Positions 44,332 to 57,490 of a stretch of DNA of 64,000 nucleotides are shown here, piece after piece. The notes beneath the pieces were generated by a model. The model ran no database searches. It saw only the letters and a program-made list of their open reading frames with translations, and had not been told where the DNA came from. The translations under genes and the position numbers were made by a program. The first letter of the stretch is position 1. Every line of letters begins with the position of its first letter. Source of the DNA: Tetranychus cinnabarinus (lineage: Eukaryota > Arthropoda > Arachnida > Trombidiformes > Tetranychidae); the NCBI GenBank assembly GCA_022266195.1, contig WHVY01000004.1, positions 141,501 to 205,500 of the forward strand, in the 5' to 3' direction.

Positions 44332-47300
44332 CATGTATTTTAACTGATGATGTAAATAGTTTTACAGAAACTAGCAAACTAAGGTGTGCATAAAATCAAG
44401 AATCAAACACAGAATCTTCATCATCATCTAAATAATCTTCATTGATTAAAAGGAAAAAGAATAAAAACAATCGCAATCTGATCATAACTTCATCTTCATC
44501 ATTTGAAACATCGTTACTTTTGTAATGTTGCTGAGCTTATTTCTTCATCTTTCTCTCCATGTAACAAATCTTCGATCATCATCATCATCATCTCTGCCGC
44601 TATTCAATCAGTTTTCACATTCAGTTTTATTCCTCTCAATCCTGCCGTACCAATGAACCCGAAGTGTTTTGAGTTATCTCTTGATTTGTTTGTAAACATG
44701 ATAATGGTCATCATTTTGTCAACTTTAATTTAACAATCTTTCCATTACTTTATCCTGTTAATAATATTGCTTTCTTTTTCATCCCAATCATGACAAAAAA
44801 AACTGTTTTATTTGAAATAATAACCGCAAACCAAAAGACAAGCTCATTGTAAAATATCCACCGTAATTACAAAGCATTCATCCAAATTATACCATATCTT
44901 ATACAAATGAAGACAATTATAATATAATTACTATTGAATATACAAAATCATTATAAATACAAATCAAATTATAATACATGAAACAAAAATAACTTATTCC
45001 GTTTGCTTTATTGTACTTCTTTTGTGTCCATCTCATGAACAAAACTCTCCTTTCACTCTGTTCATGTTCCTATTTTTTAAACCTTTAACTCCCTACAATA
45101 TAATCATAATCATTATTAATATCAGAATCCATGTCTTCCCAGTAATTAAATTACCCAAGAGTGTTGTTAAGTTGAAGTTTTGTTCCCTTTTCATGTTGAC
45201 TCCTTGATTCCAAATAATTATTGGTTCCGAATAAACATTAATGTGATATAAACCCTACAAATAAAATGAAAACAAATGTTTATTAATCTTCTCAAACCAA
45301 TTCCATAATTATTGAATGAATGAATTGATGAGCTTAATCAAAGCCAGCTAAAAGGTAAGAATTTTAAATGCAAAGTAAACGAAACTTGAAATTATTTCTC
45401 ATTTGTTCCCGTTTAAACAAATCAATGATTTCCAATAAATCATATTGTGTCCTAAAATATTGTTAATATGACTGATAATTATGATTGGAATGATAAATTC
45501 ACTATTTAACGAAAAAACAACAATAAAAATGGTCAAGATTGATTCTGAAAACAAAAGGAGGAACAATTTATTGATATAAATAATGGTTACTTTTTTGTAC
45601 ATTTTGCTGACCAAAACATAGCCATTTATCACACACTGAATCAGGTCAGTAATAAGATGATAGAGAAGATGTTTATGATGATAAAGATGAAGATGAAAGG
45701 AGGAGTTAGATGAAAGAAGTAATAATTGATCAAGTTCAACTATTGAACCTGAAATTTGATTAAACCTGAATCGAACATTTTAAACTTGAATTTTTTCTTC
45801 CCTTTTCCCAAATGTACATTGGATGAAATTATTTTGTATATTATTTTTATTAGATTGATTGGAATGAAAGATTGAAAGACAATCAAATTAGACAATTGAA
45901 TTGATACGATTAATGTCATCATTGATTAACAAGTCGGACAAGTAAAAATGTTGAGTTTAATGGTTGAAAAAAAGAGCTCGAGTAACAATTGAATTAGAGT
46001 GAACACGTTAAAAGGACAAAATGGTGATGATGAAAGGGAGAGTGAAATGATGAAGATAAAGATGATGATGGTGAAGATGATGAAGGTTTTGCTTGAAAAG
46101 TTGATTGTAATCCTCTTAATACACATTGAGAGTCAATTGATTGACATTGAGTTAACCAAGGAAACGGTGCAAGTTATGAAAAGCTAAAAAGGCAAATTGA
46201 ATTGAATGTATCTAAATGGTATTACATTTTGTCCCATTGTTGTATCATTGTGATTCAAGTTTTCAACTGTCATTTACCTTGCATTATTATTGATCAGTAA
46301 ATAGGAATCAACAGTGAAGAGGGTGCCAGATGTAAAGTGGGAGGTGGACAAATTTGGTTGATAAATAATTGATTGACAATCATTGTTCACTGTTCATATA
46401 ATTAGGCCTGATTAAGTGGATGAAATGCTATGAAAAAATGAGTTGACAATTTAATGTCAACTTGAAATGGATATGATAAATAGACAGAAGAAGAAGAAGA
46501 GGAAAAGGCAAACAAACAAACAAAAAGGCAATCTTAATGTTTCTAATCCTATTTTGATTACATTGGTTAATGATAATCAATTTAACTTGTATATTAATGA
46601 TCCAGGAATTAAGGTCAAACTGGATAAAAGTAAAAGTGTTTCATTAATAATACAATTCAACTTTCAAATGATATTAATATAATATTAATGGTGAAAAAAT
46701 GAGTTGACAAAGTTGCTGTTGAATCTGTCAAAAAAGGAGTTACAGTTATGTATTATTTTACTGGAGTTGCTTTTGGATTTGGATTTTTATTTTAATCATC
46801 GGAAAATGATTGCAAACAGTTTCAACATTGAAGCTTAACTATTAATCCCTTCAATTGAGATTAAGGTTTTCTCTCCATCTCCATCTCTATCTTCATCTTC
46901 ATCCTTGAACAGCAAATGGTAAGAGTATTATTAGTATCAAGATGATGAGATGAGTTGAAGATAAATGTTATTATATTTATCATAGACACCATCAGGTTCA
47001 CTAATGTGAATAAAATCCAATTTTTTTTCAATCATCGTTTTACACTCAACAATATAAAAGCTATTATTTTGTTATGTTACCAATTCAATTACAATTGAAT
47101 TTATTTCTCTCTTTCATCTTCCATCTTCCCAAATCTATCATCATTCCTGCTCTCAACTGCCATCAAATCCAAACCATTAGACACTTTTTTAATTGACAAC
47201 AGATCTTTTAATTGTGATCAAATCTTAGTCAAGACAATCATATTCACCGGTCTATCAACATTTCAATGGCCATCAAAGATCAATGGATATTCACTCAATC

Positions 47301-50300
47301 CAGTAAACTGTTTTATTCAATTGAACACTTTTTTAGATTATTGGAATTGATTTGATTCTAATAAACATTTAACTTACATTCAAGTCTTTTATTGTTGCCC
47401 AGGATAATACAATACTTGATTGCAGATCAATTGTTGGTGTTCATTTGACACATAAAAAGTGTATCCAGAAACAAATGGGTTTATCATTTATTTACCTCTT
47501 TTTTCATCTTCCTCCTCTTAATCATGATCATGATCATCAACAGCCATAACAAATGTGTCAATTGATTTAATGTCAAGATTTGTTACTCAGGATAATTCAT
47601 TTTTGTTTCATCATCATCATCTTTCTTGATCATGTTTGGGATTTTTTTGTGTACTCAATGTTCAATCTCTCTTTTTTTCTGGCTAAATATGATACTTGTG
47701 ATGATGATGAACATAATGATGATTTTGATGACGAGAAAGCTTTACCTTTAACTTTTACGCCTTATTAGTTAGCTTATTGCTGGATGACCAATGCTCTTGA
47801 TTAAGATTTTTTCCCTCTTCTTTTCACTTTCCAATTTTCTTTCACGCTGTTGACCATTTTTTTGTTTGTTGGACCTTCAAGTATTAAAGTTACTTGCTTA
47901 TTGATACTTTCAATTGAATCAAATTATACCTTGTTTTTTGGACCTTTGCTTTTTACAAGTTGATTTTGTTGTGTTTACAGTTTGTTGAATTACACGCAAT
48001 TTTGTTCCTGTTCACTTGTTTAACCTTAAATCAATCTGATATTACATTAAATATACAGCTAGAAACTTATTGTAACAAGAGTACAACAACAATAATAATA
48101 ATGAAAAACAGAGGCAACATAATATCATCTCAATCAAAAGTAAACATTAAAACAAATCAATCATCCAATTTTTTCTGCTTCCATAACTGAAACACGATGA
48201 AATGCCGTTTAGCCACAATTATTAAATTGTCAATTATATTATAACCTTGCAAGAAAATTCAAATAAAATATTTTCTCAGTAAAAGGCAAAAAGTAACATT
48301 TCAAGTCGAAATAAAAAAATGAACAAAAAACGAAATGAGTTTATTCACCATTTCAAGGTGAATTTGGGATTTGATAAGAAGTTCAGGAATAAATTAATGT
48401 CAATTGTTAACTAATTGGATATTTAAGGTTAATTGAAAGAGTGAAAGGAATGAAAAATGAGTTCCTTTATAAATGCCAATGTTTACTTGATAAACAAGAT
48501 CAGTAGGTTTTAAGTGATAAACAAAAATAAGGTTAAAAATTCATTGAATTTTGTGGTCGTTTATCATTGTCTTTGTTACTTTTTGCTCTTCTTCTTATGC
48601 ATGCATTCATGATGATGATGATGATGAGGAAAAGAGGAGCAAAAAATAAAAGGGTTATTATTAAAGCTAGATTCTTAAAGATGTCATCTAAAAGCCATGG
48701 TAATGGTGATAATGATGATCATCTGAGGATCCTTTTAATGATCATCATCCTACTTCTTGTTTGCCTCTCAAGACTCTCATCTATATTTTATCAAAATCAT
48801 CTTCATTCTCCTCCTTTTCACACTTGTTCATCTTCATCTTTATCTTCATCCGTATCTTGATTCCCATTTTCATCCTTATCCATTGTAACCACCTTTTTTT
48901 CATCATCTTTCTTGTTGCCATCTTGATAGACTGGGATGTAAAAGATGTTACGGATCAGGGTGATGGTGATGATGAAGAGGAGGAGATGAAGATTGTTAGA
49001 ATGTGTTGAGATGAAGATCACATTTTTCATCCTCATCATTATCTTTTTCTTTGCATTTAATAATGCAACATAAACATGATTAGCAAGTTACAACAACAAA
49101 TGTTAATATACATAAATCATTTCATGTGATTATTAAAAAAGGTTTGTTTTTTGCTCTTCTTTCGTTTCTTGATTAAAACAATCTTTCAATCATTTCATTC
49201 GGGCAACAATTAATATTTATATTATAAACAAGTTTATCAATGTTAGTTTTAAGCAACTTTATTCATTGTTTGCTCATTTATTGTTTTTTGATTGTTGGGT
49301 GTATTTACCTGATTGTTGAAATTGCAATCCGAGTAAATATCAGGGAATATTGTTTATCAAAGTTTCCCTTGATCGATCTATACTTTTGGGTTATTATTTT
49401 TACCAAATTATAAACAACATTCTGCCTTTAATGATACTTGACAAAATTTTATCAATAACACAATTTATTGATTTTTTATTGCCATTTTCTGGTTAAACAC
49501 CAAAATAATGATAATAATAATATTAACATTAAGGCTACTTGAAGGTTGATCATTCCTTTTTTTCCTGGTAAACTTTGATTCCTTAATGGGATTCTTTGAT
49601 TAAGTTTATTATAGACTTTGTGATTTGCTTCAAGTTTGATGAGAAGTTAACGTTAAAATGAAGCTTTCAATTAGCAATCAAAATCAAGTCTCAAATGCAA
49701 ATAATGTCATGTTGCAGCTCTTGTTTGTCAATTTTCATGTTTGCCACAGTAAACTTTATTATTATTATTTGTTAGGTTGAATGAAAATGGATAATGTCAA
49801 AGTTGTCATGAACCCATCAGGAAAAACAAAAATTTATATTGTAAACTGGGTTAAATCATTTGGCTTTAAATGATTCCTGTTTTGGTACTTGTCTAGAAGT
49901 CAAATAGTCATCAAAATCCAGTTCAAGAGGTAATCATTGTCAACCCTTTGTCATTGTTAACATCCTTTTATCATCATCATCACCATCTTCAATACCATCT
50001 TAATCTTTATCGTTTATTTCTTCCTTTCTCCTTGTCTTCATCATCACCACCATCTTCTTCTTCATCTTGTCTTTTGAAAGTGAGGCGAAAGAAAAGGTTT
50101 CCTTTTTCACTTAACCATCTTTTTTTGTCCTCTCCTCCACTGTTTCTTTTCATCTCCATTTTGAAAGATTAGTTATCATTGTTTAATCATTTTCACTTCT
50201 TTCCATCTCCTTTTTTTCAATAGGATGAGCACCAAATGATGGAGATGCACCCAATAACTATCAACAAATCATCACCATCATTCATGATGAATTATTTCCG

Positions 50301-51100
50301 CTGGTAATTTTCTTCTGATTGACACAGTCAACACCAACAGCAACATTTTTGACTCCTTTATGTTTGACACTTGGAAAAATGAAACTCCAACGCTTCACTA
50401 TAATAGCATTGATACCAGTAAAAATAGTATAAATTTAACACGTGAAAAACACTTTGAATCTATTTTCATATATTGATAAGACTTACCTTTGCTAAATCAA
50501 GCCAACATCAAGATTGTATTACTATCAATATTGTCTCTTTACAAGCTTCTAAATCTATCAACTCTCCTTATTCCTTGTCTTTTCTCAATCAGCTTTTTTC
50601 AACTCTAATTTTATGCCTCATGAGTAAACTAAAGTAATTAACTTAGGAATGGATTCCCTTTAATGATTCAATCCAATTTTGTAAGGAATAAAATAACTAT
50701 TTAAATATAATTCAATTCATAATTTTTAATATAAAAGTATGATTTAGAAACAATTTGTTACAGTTTTCACGAAAACCTCTCACTATGCTCATAAGGTATT
50801 CTTGATATTTCTTTTAGCTAATGAACAATACTGGGATTTGAGTAACAATTATACTTAGTCGGCTAAACATTTGTTGCTCATATACTTGACTTGTATTATT
50901 CCAGTCCATCACAATGTCATGATAATCTTGACCCGATAGCTTTACTTTGATCACAGCTAGGAATTAATTTGATAGGTTAACTAGCAACTAATTGATCAAC
51001 ATAAATAAAGTTACTTTTATCAGAATTGATATTGTCAGCATTCATTTTGCGAAATGATTAGTCGAAGCATTTATCTGTTTTATTCAATTTATTTTACAAC
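44332..51100. other. Gene-poor stretch downstream of the Nkx6 pair
   Basis: Nearly 7 kb with only low-complexity frames. It is rich in TCATCA/GATGAT runs (44570-44600, 48610-48640, 48810-48860, 49970-50070) and in ATT/ATA runs. Many short frames encode Ser/Phe/Leu- or Lys/Glu-rich peptides that reflect repeat composition. I see no RNA gene. Control elements for the homeobox genes are plausible but not visible by eye. Confidence 0.5.
48608..48636 (+). repeat. GAT microsatellite
   Basis: A run of GATGATGATGATGATGAGGA, one of many short trinucleotide repeats of the GAT/ATC type across the right half of the window. Confidence 0.8.
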
Positions 51101-51413
51101 CTATTCGACAAGTTCAAAATCGTTAGGATTGGGATCGATTTGAGTGTCTCTTAATACATAATAGAGTCGGTCGTATGGTCGTTTCACGTACAGCGGTCCC
51201 ACAGTGACTTCATAAACGGTATTAGGCCTGATATCACGTCGCAACAAATGGCAATGTGTAACCATGAATGGATCATATCTCGGGTCCATTATACCGATAA
51301 GGTTTAATCCTGGTTGGCTCACTCGACGGACAGCTCGCTTCATCGTTGCAACTGTTACAATGGAGAGAATAAGGTAACATTCAGTTTTATGGATCCTCTG
51401 GGCATCATAGAAC
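51101..51413 (-). CDS. Orphan 3'-terminal exon of an unrecognised protein
   Basis: On the minus strand a TTTTCAG acceptor is followed by 103 codons and a stop at 51101-51103: FYDAQRIHKTECYLILSIVT at the start, then QPGLNLIGIMDPRYDPFMVT, VYEVTVGPLYVKRPYDRLYY and a C-terminus PNPNDFELVE. The composition is ordinary for a globular protein, with no repeat bias and about 17% charged residues, so I judge it a genuine coding exon. I do not recognise the family. There is a short hydrophobic run (YLILSIVTV) but no clear membrane helix. Upstream exons would lie to the right; a MITE begins 100 bp away. It could be the last exon of a gene with long introns or an isolated relic. If the gene instead begins at the internal ATG at 51343, it encodes 80 residues. 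Confidence 0.5.
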
Positions 51414-51516
51414 CTGAAAAGTTAACGAAAAGAAATTAATTTAGAGATTAATTAGAAATAAAATTGATTATAATTAGAGTGAAAGAAAACAGATGACCAT
51501 TAAAACAAAGAAAGTA

Positions 51517-51806
51517 CAGTGATGTGCCAGATAACGAGAATAATTTTTTTCAACGGTCCCTATTGAAGAAGAGTTAAATTTTATTTGAATTTAACCAAAT
51601 TTTAATTAGATTTTTTCAGTTATTAATTAACTTAATTTGATTTTCTATCGTGAAATATCAATCAAAAAACTCAAGAAGGCAGATAGCAATGATAATTTTA
51701 GGCGAAATCAATCTATTAAGCAAGATTGAGAATCATAGATTCGAGTGCCCGACGAATAGTGCAAATAAGCTATTTCCACCTATTCTCATTATCTGGCACA
51801 TCACTG
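51517..51806. mobile_element. Tc1/mariner-type MITE (290 bp)
   Basis: The ends are CAGTGATGTGCCAGATAACG and its inverse, a 26-base terminal inverted repeat with one mismatch, flanked on both sides by TA. CAGTG ends with a TA target duplication are typical of Tc1/mariner elements. The interior is A+T-rich with no transposase frame. Confidence 0.88.
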
Positions 51807-54800
51807 TAAATGTAAATTAAGCTTCTCATCATCATCGCCATCTAATGAAAAAAGGATTAACTACAAGAGGATATTAAAAATAGCGCCTTCAAGTTACAGC
51901 GTTGGAAATGTTCTACTTTCAGAAGCTTTATCATTGAAATTGAATAAATATGAAATTAATAATTGTATATTTCTTGGTTCCTAGTGATATTTAGTATTTG
52001 TGATTAACTAAATTACCAACATTATCACTAATACCATAACCATATGATTCTCACGATATCAAGTTAAGGTTAGATGAAAAGAAGATCAAAGGTGTTGACT
52101 TTGCTGTATATAAACGATATGTTAATAAAGCAATTTTAACACAGTTAATTGGTCAATTATAATGGTAATGGTGATTGAATACGAGTGAATAAAAGATCTT
52201 TCAAGATTAAAATGATTACAATAAATGTGTTTAAATGAACAGTTGATATTGAAAGTGTTCACTGGAGTGAAAAATAGTAGCCAAAATGGGTAAGAAGTAA
52301 AGCAGAAGGAAGAAACTTGGAAAAAAGCTAAAGGCCTAAAGGAAAGCGAGGAAAAAAGTAAGACAACTTTTCAACAATTTTATCAACCATTTAACTTGTG
52401 ATTCTATTTAATTTTTGCCTTCAATTATCAACTATTATTACCCATTATAATCATTGTTATCATATTATATGGTCAACAATAATGGGCAACAATTAACCTT
52501 ACAAAATAGGAAAAAAGTTGAAATGGTTAAGCGCAAGAAGTAAAGCTTAAACTGGCTACCAAGGAAGCAAGGAAAGGGAAGAAACCAAGACGAACCTGAA
52601 AAGCAGAGTGATGCAAATAATGAAACAAATGAAGCTGATTATTATTATCAAAATTATTGCCATTAAATAGTGTATTAAAGGTGGACAAAAGGAGTAACAA
52701 TAAGACATGGAAGCAAGGAAAAAGCAAGGAAATTTTTGCAAACAAAATGTACATTAACAGTGGCAAAAGGTGTAAAATGTTTAAAGTGGCAAGACAAAAA
52801 TGATGCAAAGTTACTCGTACGTCAACGGCTTCAGGCAAACAAAAAGATGACATTCAAGTTGCTTATTAACACTTGCCATTGACTTTATTTCTTTCCTTTC
52901 CTTCCAGAAGCTAATTCCCATTCATTATTGATGTATAAGTAGCATTATTATGCCAAGTGACTAAACGAGTTGTTCAAATGCCATTCAAATCGGACCTTAC
53001 AATCCTCAACTAAGAAGACCTTTTTTTGCTGTTGTGTCCTTCATTGGTTCCTTTGCGTATTATTGTCATCACCGTCAACATTATTATTATTATTTTCATT
53101 ATTATTATAATCATTTTGATTTTTACTCTTATAATAATAACAAATGTTGAAATGGATCAGTTGAAAGAGCATATTATGGAGAAGACTTTATAACTTTTTT
53201 TGTGGTATTTTGGGTTAACTTTTTCTTCTTCATCTTCCTTTAGTGACTCTCTCTCTCAATCTCTCGTTCCTTCAACTCTCTTCATTCCCAGTCCACTTTA
53301 AGACTCTTGAACATTCATCTCTATTGAACAAAGCGTATGTTAAACCGATTAATATAAAGTTTTAACAATCAATATTGAAGACCATTGAGAGGAAAGCTAA
53401 AAAGTGACGAATCAAAAGAATGAAAAGATTCAGCGAAAAGCTAAAGAAAAGGAAAAATGTTGTTCAATGTTGAATAGGAAATGAAAGGTGATTAACTATT
53501 ACCATTATCATTACCATTATTATTATTGTAAACGTGGCCTTATCACGTCAAATCAAGTTAACAATATTCAAATCAACACCAAGTCAACATCCATTTTTGA
53601 CTCTTTCAACTGCCAATGAGCATAATGATTGCCTATTATATTACAATATAATACATTCCCATTGTAATATTTTATTGTCATCATTAATATTATCACTATT
53701 AACATTTTGTCTTTCCATTCACCTTTTCATTGAATCTCATCTAACCCTGCTAATTTATATGAAAGACCAGATGAAAGGGAAAAGGTTAAAAGACATCAAC
53801 TAATCAATTATTAATAAAATGCTTCAATAAACTTGCTAATCAATTGCAAGGCTACTTAATCATTTAATACACAGTATTAAATAAGGTTCAATTTGAATGG
53901 CAATCTCAACAGTTGGATCAGTTATGAAGAGGAAAACATTTGATTTCATTCAATTCTCTAATACATATTGTTATTTCAATTCTTTCTTCACAAGTGGTTA
54001 AAATTGTCGCCTGAACCTGAAAAACTGTAAAACATTGGAAAAGTGAAACATTTTAAAATGAAGGACCAACGGATAAAAAGAAAGGCTAAAGAATGCAAGT
54101 GACCACCTTAAAGATTTTGAAAAATGTTTCTTTTTCTGTTGACCGTCAACTTTTGTCCATTCCCTTTTGTTTTCATCATCTGTATACATTCCCGATTGTC
54201 TACCTTGTCTATCATGGTATGTTTTGTTTACTCATAGATTCAAGAAGAGAGTTACCTTTAGATGAAGAGAAATGACCAAAAACGAGCAAAAATGACCATT
54301 TATTCTTATAATGATTCTTTTCCTTTCCTTTCAGACAACAACTTTTGTGGACTCAATAGACTGCGTGGAACCTTGAAATTGGCAAAAGTTTTCATCCTTT
54401 CCTCTTCTTCCTGGTCATCGTCCGCCGTTATTCAAAGATGATCATGAAAAAGAAAGAGGAGGAAGATAAAGAAGAAGAAAATAAAGAGGACGATAAAAGT
54501 TAGCAGGGTACAAGGTATCGTGAAAAGAACACTAATCCGAAGAGTAAATAACTGAACAAAACATTTTCGCTCAGCTCATCTCAATGTCACACTCAATATA
54601 CACTTGGCTCATTTCAACTCTTTTCAACCTTTCTTTTCTTCTTCTCCAATATCATCATCATCTTCCTTGTCTTCATCTTTTTCTTCTCCTTTGCACGAGT
54701 TGAGAGAGAAAAAGTGTGAAAAGTTAAAAGCTTTGCAAGTATCATGCTGATAAATGTTTTTATTTTGGTTGGTGTTTTTTTTCCTTCTCGCTCTTGTTTT

Positions 54801-57394
54801 GTTGACTTGCTAACGTCTTGAGAAACCTCTTTATAAAGTTGACCAATGGGCAAACATTTTTACTCTGGTTACAAACGGTCTCTTAACATATTGACAAGTC
54901 ATTATCGTTAGCCGTTGGACACTCACACAGCAACGAGAACAGGAAAAATTGAAAAGGAAGCCAAATTTGAAAGCTTGAACCATTTGAACAACCCAAAACT
55001 TAAAGTCTAAAGTGTATGTCAACTTGAAAAAAAGGTTGTTTCATTATAACCTTCGCTTTATTTGATTGTTATTCAAATTATTTTGATTGAAACCAATCTT
55101 GATCCAAAACCAATTGAACCACAATCAATTGATCCCTGAAAACGCTTAAATTGATTCCTTTCTTGTTGTTTATGATTGTTACACATTTTGTCAATGGAAA
55201 CAAGTTAATATGATAAATAACTTTTATCATTATTATTATTATCATTTTTGTAACCCATAAAAGTGATCATTTTGCTGAGTTTAACATTAAATTGTTACAC
55301 ACGAAACATTTAACCAATGAATATTGAATAACATTGTATGAATGAACAATTGATATTTTTAAAGTGAACCCAATTGCATTGAAATGACACAACTATCATG
55401 AAAAATGATAATCATTTGCTTGATTCATTATCATTATTATTTTTATCATCATTTCACTTTCCAACCAATTTCATTATCCAGATATTATTAAATATTAACC
55501 TTAATGTTGATCATTAAATATGAACCTAGTAAATATGATTAAAGATGATTAACTTGTCAATCAAGTTAAACTAATATATATTTTGACTTTTCTTCATCTT
55601 TTTAGATGAAACAATCCAATCAATCCAAGAGACCAAAATAACTATTAATAATCCCTTCCACTGATTTAATCAATAGTTGATTGACAGTTATTAGTGGTTT
55701 TATTGTACCAACAATCAAATTGAATTGTTTAATCTAATCATTAACTTCAATTAATCAATTATTCAAAGGAAACAACTACAATTAATCAATATTTTCTTCT
55801 CATGATTAACAAGCTGACTTGTAAAACATTCAACTCGTTGAGACATTTTAATTAAACTAATTAAACAATGTGAAAGGAAACACTAAATTTAATTGTAGTC
55901 GAGTCTACTGATTGTCCATTTCAACTGGTTAATTGAACACTTTGTTATTTATTATTATGATTATTATTATTGTAGTTGTAATAAAATTTGATGATCCATG
56001 TTAAAATGTTACTATTAATGTTGAAAGGATGGAAATACAGAAACACTTAAGGATCCATCAATTTATATTATTACATTTTTTACTTGATTGTTCATCCTTT
56101 TGGTTCATAATTTACCATCAACGTCATTTCTGGTTGGTTTCCTTTAACAGCAATCAATACAACAGTTACAAGTAAAAAGAGCATCGTTTTCACAGTTAAC
56201 AATCAAATTATCAACGCAACAATAGAGAACAATAACCAAATCAATTGTTGATCCATTTACACTTCACTAACAAGGTATCAAAATCACTATTGCTTCCTAC
56301 CAAGCAAAGCCTAATCTGCTACATAAATATCATTGTCCTTAAAAGCATCACAAAGAGATCATATTTTACCCTCTCTTTTATGTTTAATACATTTTAGTTT
56401 AAATTAAGCAACTGTGACATTTTAATTGTAAAGTTGCATTCATTAATAAATTAACATTTAACAAGGAGCTTATATTCAGATCTTAATTAAGAGATGACCC
56501 CTTTTACCCCTTTTGTTTTTGGCGCTTCTTCATCAACCAGCTCACTTGGTTTTGGCTTTTTTTGGGTTGCAGTTTTTATTTTATTTTGTTTTCTAATTTT
56601 TTGATTGTTATTCAATTGATTTTTTGCCTAAAATATTATTAGAAAGTGATTGGACCCATAAAGTTCAGATGGTTTGATTTTTGAAAAATTTTGAAAAAAT
56701 GGGTAAAGGGATACAAAAGGTATGTTAAATGTTGCTTTTCATTGCTTTGTTATTGTATTAAATGAGGTTAACTAATTATTTTGCTTTTATATCTGTCCCA
56801 TACATGGATTGACTTTTGATGAACCAAAATCTTAATGGCAACCAACCACTTTATTAACGTAACCACAAGAGGATAATGTTTATCTCGACTTGCTGTCTCT
56901 AAATATTTGATATTTGGTCTGCTAATTGATCAACAGAACATGAGTATATGGCTAAAATTGATAGGTGAATGGCGACTTTCACCTTATTTTGGTGTATTTT
57001 ATTTTGATGGTGATTATATTGGACACGAATGAAACAAATTGAATTTCCATGGCAATTTACCTGTGATCTGACCAAGGGATAGCTGAAACATTTCATTTGC
57101 TTTTATTGTAAAGTGTAACTATGATTACTCTTATCAAAGTGATTTGTACACAAAACCTGGAAAGAAAGATTGAGAGAAAAGGAAAGTCAAGGAAACAAAC
57201 TTAGGTTTATGCTATTATTTAGTCTTGTAATAGAGGAGGAAAAATATTGTAATATCTGTCACCATCAAGATTCACATATGGTGCATGAATATTGAATCAA
57301 ATCATCTTTTCCTTTTTTTGCACTTCTTTCTCTTCCCTTTAATCTTGCCTGCATCATTTTACCTCTTCCTCCTCCTCCTCTTTCTGACTCTCAT

Positions 57395-57490
57395 CGTAAT
57401 CATCATCATCATCATCATTTTCATCTTGAACAGAGGAAAGCCTTTAGTCTTATAATGATAATATAAATAATAATATAAATAATAAATAAT
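57395..57490 (+). repeat. ATC and AAT microsatellites
   Basis: ATCATCATCATCATCATTTT is followed 30 bases later by an AATAATATAAATAATAAATA run. Simple-sequence DNA with no coding potential. Confidence 0.75.

Noticed and set aside
48567..49039. Overlapping frames rich in Met/Lys or Ser/Ile
   Set aside because: They are translations of GAT/TCA microsatellites on both strands, with no non-repetitive core.
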